Part shown: piece after piece, positions 61,341 through 64,000 of the stretch
Layout of the letters: each line of letters starts with the position of its first letter
How positions within the stretch are numbered: position 1 is the first letter of the stretch
NCBI RefSeq assembly: GCF_000506985.1
Contig: NZ_KI650982.1
Location: 62,001-126,000, forward strand
Length of the DNA stretch: 64,000 bases
Source of the DNA: Advenella kashmirensis W13003
GTDB lineage: Bacteria; Pseudomonadota; Gammaproteobacteria; Burkholderiales; Burkholderiaceae_B
Direction of reading: 5' to 3'
The notes under the pieces: generated by a model
Told to the model about the DNA's origin: nothing
The model's database searches: none
What the model saw: the letters and a program-made list of their open reading frames with translations, nothing else
Translations under genes and position numbers: made by a program

Positions 61341-62195
61341 CTAGGCCATCTGGTTCCAGGCCCACATCGCAACGATGAGGCCAAATACGATGCGATACCA
61401 GCCAAAGGGCCGATAGGATGCGCTGGACAGAAAACGCATGAGGGCGCGAACCACCAGCAACGCACTGACATAGGCAGCAATAAAACCCAGTACGACCGCC
61501 AACAAGTTGCTTTGGGTCAATTCTCCGCCATGCTTGTACAAGCTCAATACCGTTGCGGCAATCATGGTCGGCATGGCCAGGAAGAAGGAAAATTCGGTCG
61601 CCGTCTTGCGGTGAATGCCGGCCATCATGCCCGAAATAATCGTGGCTCCTGAGCGAGAGGTGCCTGGTATCATGGCCAGACACTGAGCGAAGCCCACCAC
61701 CAGCGCCTGCTTCCAGGTAATATCCTCCAGGCGTTGCACCTGATGGGCCAGTTCGTGATCCTGCAACGTGGTGTGCTTGGCCATTGTAGGCCGCCGCTCA
61801 ACCCACAACATGATGATACCGCCGACGACAAGCGTGAAGGCATAAATCATGAACTTGCCATCAAGCAGCCGGTTGATCTGGTTAATCAGCAGCAAGCCAA
61901 TGATGGCAGCCGGCAAAAAGGCAATGATCAAATTGAGCGTAAAGCGCTGCTCGGTCCGGTTGCCCGTGAACGTACCCACAATGACTTCCCGCAGCCGCTG
62001 CCGATAGAGCCACATGACCGCCAGGATAGAACCCAGCTGAATCACGATTTCATAAACCTTGAATTGCCCGGAGTCGAATCCGATCCAGTCGCCCAGAATC
62101 AGCAAATGAGCCGTGCTGGAGATCGGCAAAAACTCGGTTACGCCCTCAACCACGCCCAGCACGATGGCTTTAAACAGATACCACACTTGATCCAT
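61341..62195 (-). CDS. uppP: Undecaprenyl-diphosphatase (UppP/BacA)
   Basis: This membrane enzyme recycles the C55 carrier lipid for peptidoglycan synthesis. The 284-residue protein has VVEGVTEFLPISSTAHLLI and PGTSRSGATIISGM, the family's active-site motifs (Glu, Ser/Thr, Arg), with several hydrophobic segments. The ATG is at 62195 (MDQVWYLFKAIVLG). It lies 28 bases after suhB and is probably co-transcribed with it. Confidence 0.96.
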   Translation of the reverse strand: MDQVWYLFKAIVLGVVEGVTEFLPISSTAHLLILGDWIGFDSGQFKVYEIVIQLGSILAVMWLYRQRLREVIVGTFTGNRTEQRFTLNLIIAFLPAAIIGLLLINQINRLLDGKFMIYAFTLVVGGIIMLWVERRPTMAKHTTLQDHELAHQVQRLEDITWKQALVVGFAQCLAMIPGTSRSGATIISGMMAGIHRKTATEFSFFLAMPTMIAATVLSLYKHGGELTQSNLLAVVLGFIAAYVSALLVVRALMRFLSSASYRPFGWYRIVFGLIVAMWAWNQMA

Positions 62196-62223
62196 AACAG
62201 CTGCTCCGAACGGGGCTTAAAGC

Positions 62224-63018
62224 TTACTGCTTCAGCGAAATTAGCATTTGGGTGAAGATTTTGGGACTGGCTGCCAGCACATTGCCGGTCTTCTGCCACG
62301 TCTGTTCCCCTTCGAAGTCTGCAATGAGGCCACCCGCTTCCAGAACCAGCAGGCTGCCTGCCGCCAGGTCCCAGGGTTTCAGGTGCACGCCGCAATAGCC
62401 ATCGAAACGTCCGGTGGCAACATAGGCCAGTTCCAGCACCGTCGCGCCCAGCCGACGAAAACCGGAGCATTCGTCTACCAGGCCGTAATACCGTTCTGCG
62501 CCGGTGCGATTCGAACCGGAAACGGATGGAAAACGACCGGCGATCAGGGCGTCGGAAAAGCGCGTGCGGCTGCCGACGCGCACGCGCCGGTCATTCAGGA
62601 AGGCGCCACCGCCCCGGGTGGCCGTGAACATTTCATTGCGCGCAGGGTCATAGACGACCGCCTGCGTGACCACGCCTTTGTGCAGCAGCGCGATGGAGAC
62701 TGCATAATTGGGAAAGCCGTGGACGAAATTGGTGGTGCCGTCCAGCGGATCAATCACCCACTGGTACTCGGGCATTTCATTTTCCTTGTCCTTGGGACCG
62801 GGAATATGGCCGGACTCTTCGCCCAGAAACGCATGGTCCGGATAAGCCTCGCGCAACACCTCGATGATCGCCTGTTCTGCATTGCGATCGATTTCGGTAA
62901 CATAATCGTTTGGTCCCTTGCGTGCAACCTGGACTTTATCCAGATCGAGACTGCCACGATTGATAATGGAGCCGGCACGGCGGGCAGCGCGTACGGCAAT
63001 GGTGAGCATGGGGTGCAT
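62224..63018 (-). CDS. suhB: Inositol-1-monophosphatase (SuhB)
   Basis: The 264-residue metal-dependent phosphatase has the metal ligands in FLGEESG and IDPLDGTTNFVHGFP, and WDLAAGSLLVLEAGG near the C-terminus. SuhB also acts with NusA/NusB in rRNA transcription in E. coli. The ATG at 63018 is the family start. It is divergent from trmJ across 111 bases. Confidence 0.96.
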   Translation of the reverse strand: MHPMLTIAVRAARRAGSIINRGSLDLDKVQVARKGPNDYVTEIDRNAEQAIIEVLREAYPDHAFLGEESGHIPGPKDKENEMPEYQWVIDPLDGTTNFVHGFPNYAVSIALLHKGVVTQAVVYDPARNEMFTATRGGGAFLNDRRVRVGSRTRFSDALIAGRFPSVSGSNRTGAERYYGLVDECSGFRRLGATVLELAYVATGRFDGYCGVHLKPWDLAAGSLLVLEAGGLIADFEGEQTWQKTGNVLAASPKIFTQMLISLKQ

Positions 63019-63129
63019 AACTATCCAGACTTCGGTTGAGTAGTAAAATACGCATTTTAATGGACATTAAAGCAGACTTCTGCAAATCCATTGGTTTGTG
63101 TCCATATTCATGCCGTTCGAAGGAATATT

Positions 63130-64000
63130 ATGTCACCGTTGCATACCCGGGTCCGTTTTATCATGGTGTCCCCCACCCACCCAGGCAATGTAGGCGCTGC
63201 CGCCAGGGCCATCAAAAACATGGGGTTTGGCGAGCTGGTACTGGTTCGCCCGCGGGATCCGGACATTCTGGGCAATGACGAAGCCCGAGCGCTGGCCAGT
63301 GGCGCAACCGATATCCTGGACAGCGCCCGCATCGCCCCCGATCTTGACGCGGCGCTGACAGGCAGTACCCTGGCCTTTGCCCTCACGGCCCGCAGCCGCG
63401 ACATGGGACCGCCGTCGCTGGATATCCGCCAGACAGCACAATTATCCCGCACGCATCTGCATAATCACGCCAATACCCGTATTGCAATTGTGCTCGGCAC
63501 AGAGCGGACCGGCCTGGAAAATGACGATATCAGCCGTTGCCATCGCATTTGCCATATCCCGGCCAACCCGACATACAGCTCGCTCAACGTTTCCCAGGCC
63601 CTGCTGCTGGCCGCCTGGGAATTGAACTATGCCTTGCAGGCCCCCGTGGCATCCCACCAGGCTGCACCAACAGCAGACAGCCCTGCGGTGTCACCTCCTG
63701 CTGCAGCGACAGTAGACAGCAGCCCCGCACACATGCATCCGGCCCTGGCCCGGCTCGCTTCACTGGCGACCGACCCGGCGGCGCCGGCTTTGCCTGACCG
63801 CGACTATGCGCCTGCGGAAAAAGTCGAGGCCTTTATCAATCATTGGGAGAGTGCGCTGATCGGGATTGATTTTCTGAACCCGAATCATCCGAAAAAACTG
63901 ATGCCGCGCATGCGCTATATGTTTACCCGCATTCATATGACACAGGAAGAAGTGGATATGATGCGCGGTGTGTGCACCAATATTCTGAAGACCGTCTATC
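63130..64000 (+). CDS. trmJ: tRNA (cytidine/uridine-2'-O-)-methyltransferase TrmJ (cut by window edge)
   Basis: TrmJ methylates the ribose at position 32 of tRNAs. The SPOUT fold is shown by IMVSPTHPGNVGAAARAIKN at the start, VLGTERTGLENDDIS and NPTYSSLNVSQALLLAAWEL (knot and S-adenosylmethionine site). An Ala/Pro-rich linker follows, then a C-terminal region with VDMMRGVCTNILK. The ATG at 63130 follows GGAATATT. The frame is open to the last base, so the C-terminus is outside the window. SuhB-TrmJ divergent order is common in related bacteria. Confidence 0.95.
   Translation, partial: MSPLHTRVRFIMVSPTHPGNVGAAARAIKNMGFGELVLVRPRDPDILGNDEARALASGATDILDSARIAPDLDAALTGSTLAFALTARSRDMGPPSLDIRQTAQLSRTHLHNHANTRIAIVLGTERTGLENDDISRCHRICHIPANPTYSSLNVSQALLLAAWELNYALQAPVASHQAAPTADSPAVSPPAAATVDSSPAHMHPALARLASLATDPAAPALPDRDYAPAEKVEAFINHWESALIGIDFLNPNHPKKLMPRMRYMFTRIHMTQEEVDMMRGVCTNILKTVY

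Noticed and set aside
1-64000. Phage, IS, integron or CRISPR elements
   Set aside because: No transposase, integrase, recombinase, terminal repeats or spaced direct repeats were seen; inverted repeats are promoter-sized.

Overview
The window looks like a chromosomal segment of a betaproteobacterium of the Alcaligenaceae (Bordetella/Achromobacter/Advenella-like). This rests on the very large number of Bug (TctC-type) periplasmic binding proteins, on a housekeeping block of familiar type (tilS-accA-HhH glycosylase-cysS, lpxH, suhB-trmJ) and on moderate-to-high G+C. The genus is an inference. I saw no rRNA, tRNA, IS element, prophage or CRISPR array.

Regions. (1) 1-9273: an Asp/Glu-racemase-like gene cut by the left edge, two divergent Bug genes around a shared promoter with two LysR-type operators, a LysR gene, a CMD-like gene, an isolated ribH behind an FMN riboswitch, a LigJ-type 4-oxalomesaconate hydratase with its Bug gene, and a LysR gene. 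(2) 9427-15430: a six-gene operon (class III CoA-transferase, hot-dog protein, two acyl-CoA dehydrogenases, two Bug proteins). (3) 15544-20869: two LysR genes, then Bug, an enolase-superfamily enzyme and a DapA-like lyase. (4) 20950-24848: catalase, glutathionyl-hydroquinone reductase and an MFS carrier. (5) 24956-29164: LysR divergent from two SDRs, a CMD protein and Bug. (6) 29199-34063: IclR divergent from Bug, an enoyl-CoA hydratase-family protein and an ADP-forming acyl-CoA synthetase. (7) 34122-41089: Rieske oxygenase and reductase, GntR, MFS carrier, class II aldolase/decarboxylase and a GcvA-like LysR. (8) 41129-51785: a mostly housekeeping block with a GST, a SorAB-type sulfite dehydrogenase, a PepSY protein, tilS, accA, a glycosylase, cysS, a TPR protein, a cyclophilin, lpxH and paaG. 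(9) 52105-61285: DUF35 plus thiolase-like pair, two-subunit CoA-transferase, three Bug genes, LysR, and an SDR plus hydratase pair. (10) 61341-64000: uppP, suhB and trmJ (cut by the right edge).

How it fits together. Eleven Bug genes occupy about 11 kb, but no TctA or TctB membrane subunit is present. Four of the five larger catabolic operons end with a Bug gene or pair, or begin with one, and most clusters have their own divergent or adjacent LysR, IclR or GntR regulator. The enzymes point to uptake and CoA-dependent breakdown of organic acids and aromatic acids. Several promoter gaps hold clear inverted repeats, several of them with T-N11-A LysR geometry. The most unusual points are the Bug expansion without a transporter, the isolated riboswitch-controlled ribH2-type gene with a hairpin over its ribosome-binding site, the thiolase-like protein without the usual nucleophilic Cys next to a DUF35 partner, and an 18-bp perfect inverted repeat at 8195-8237.
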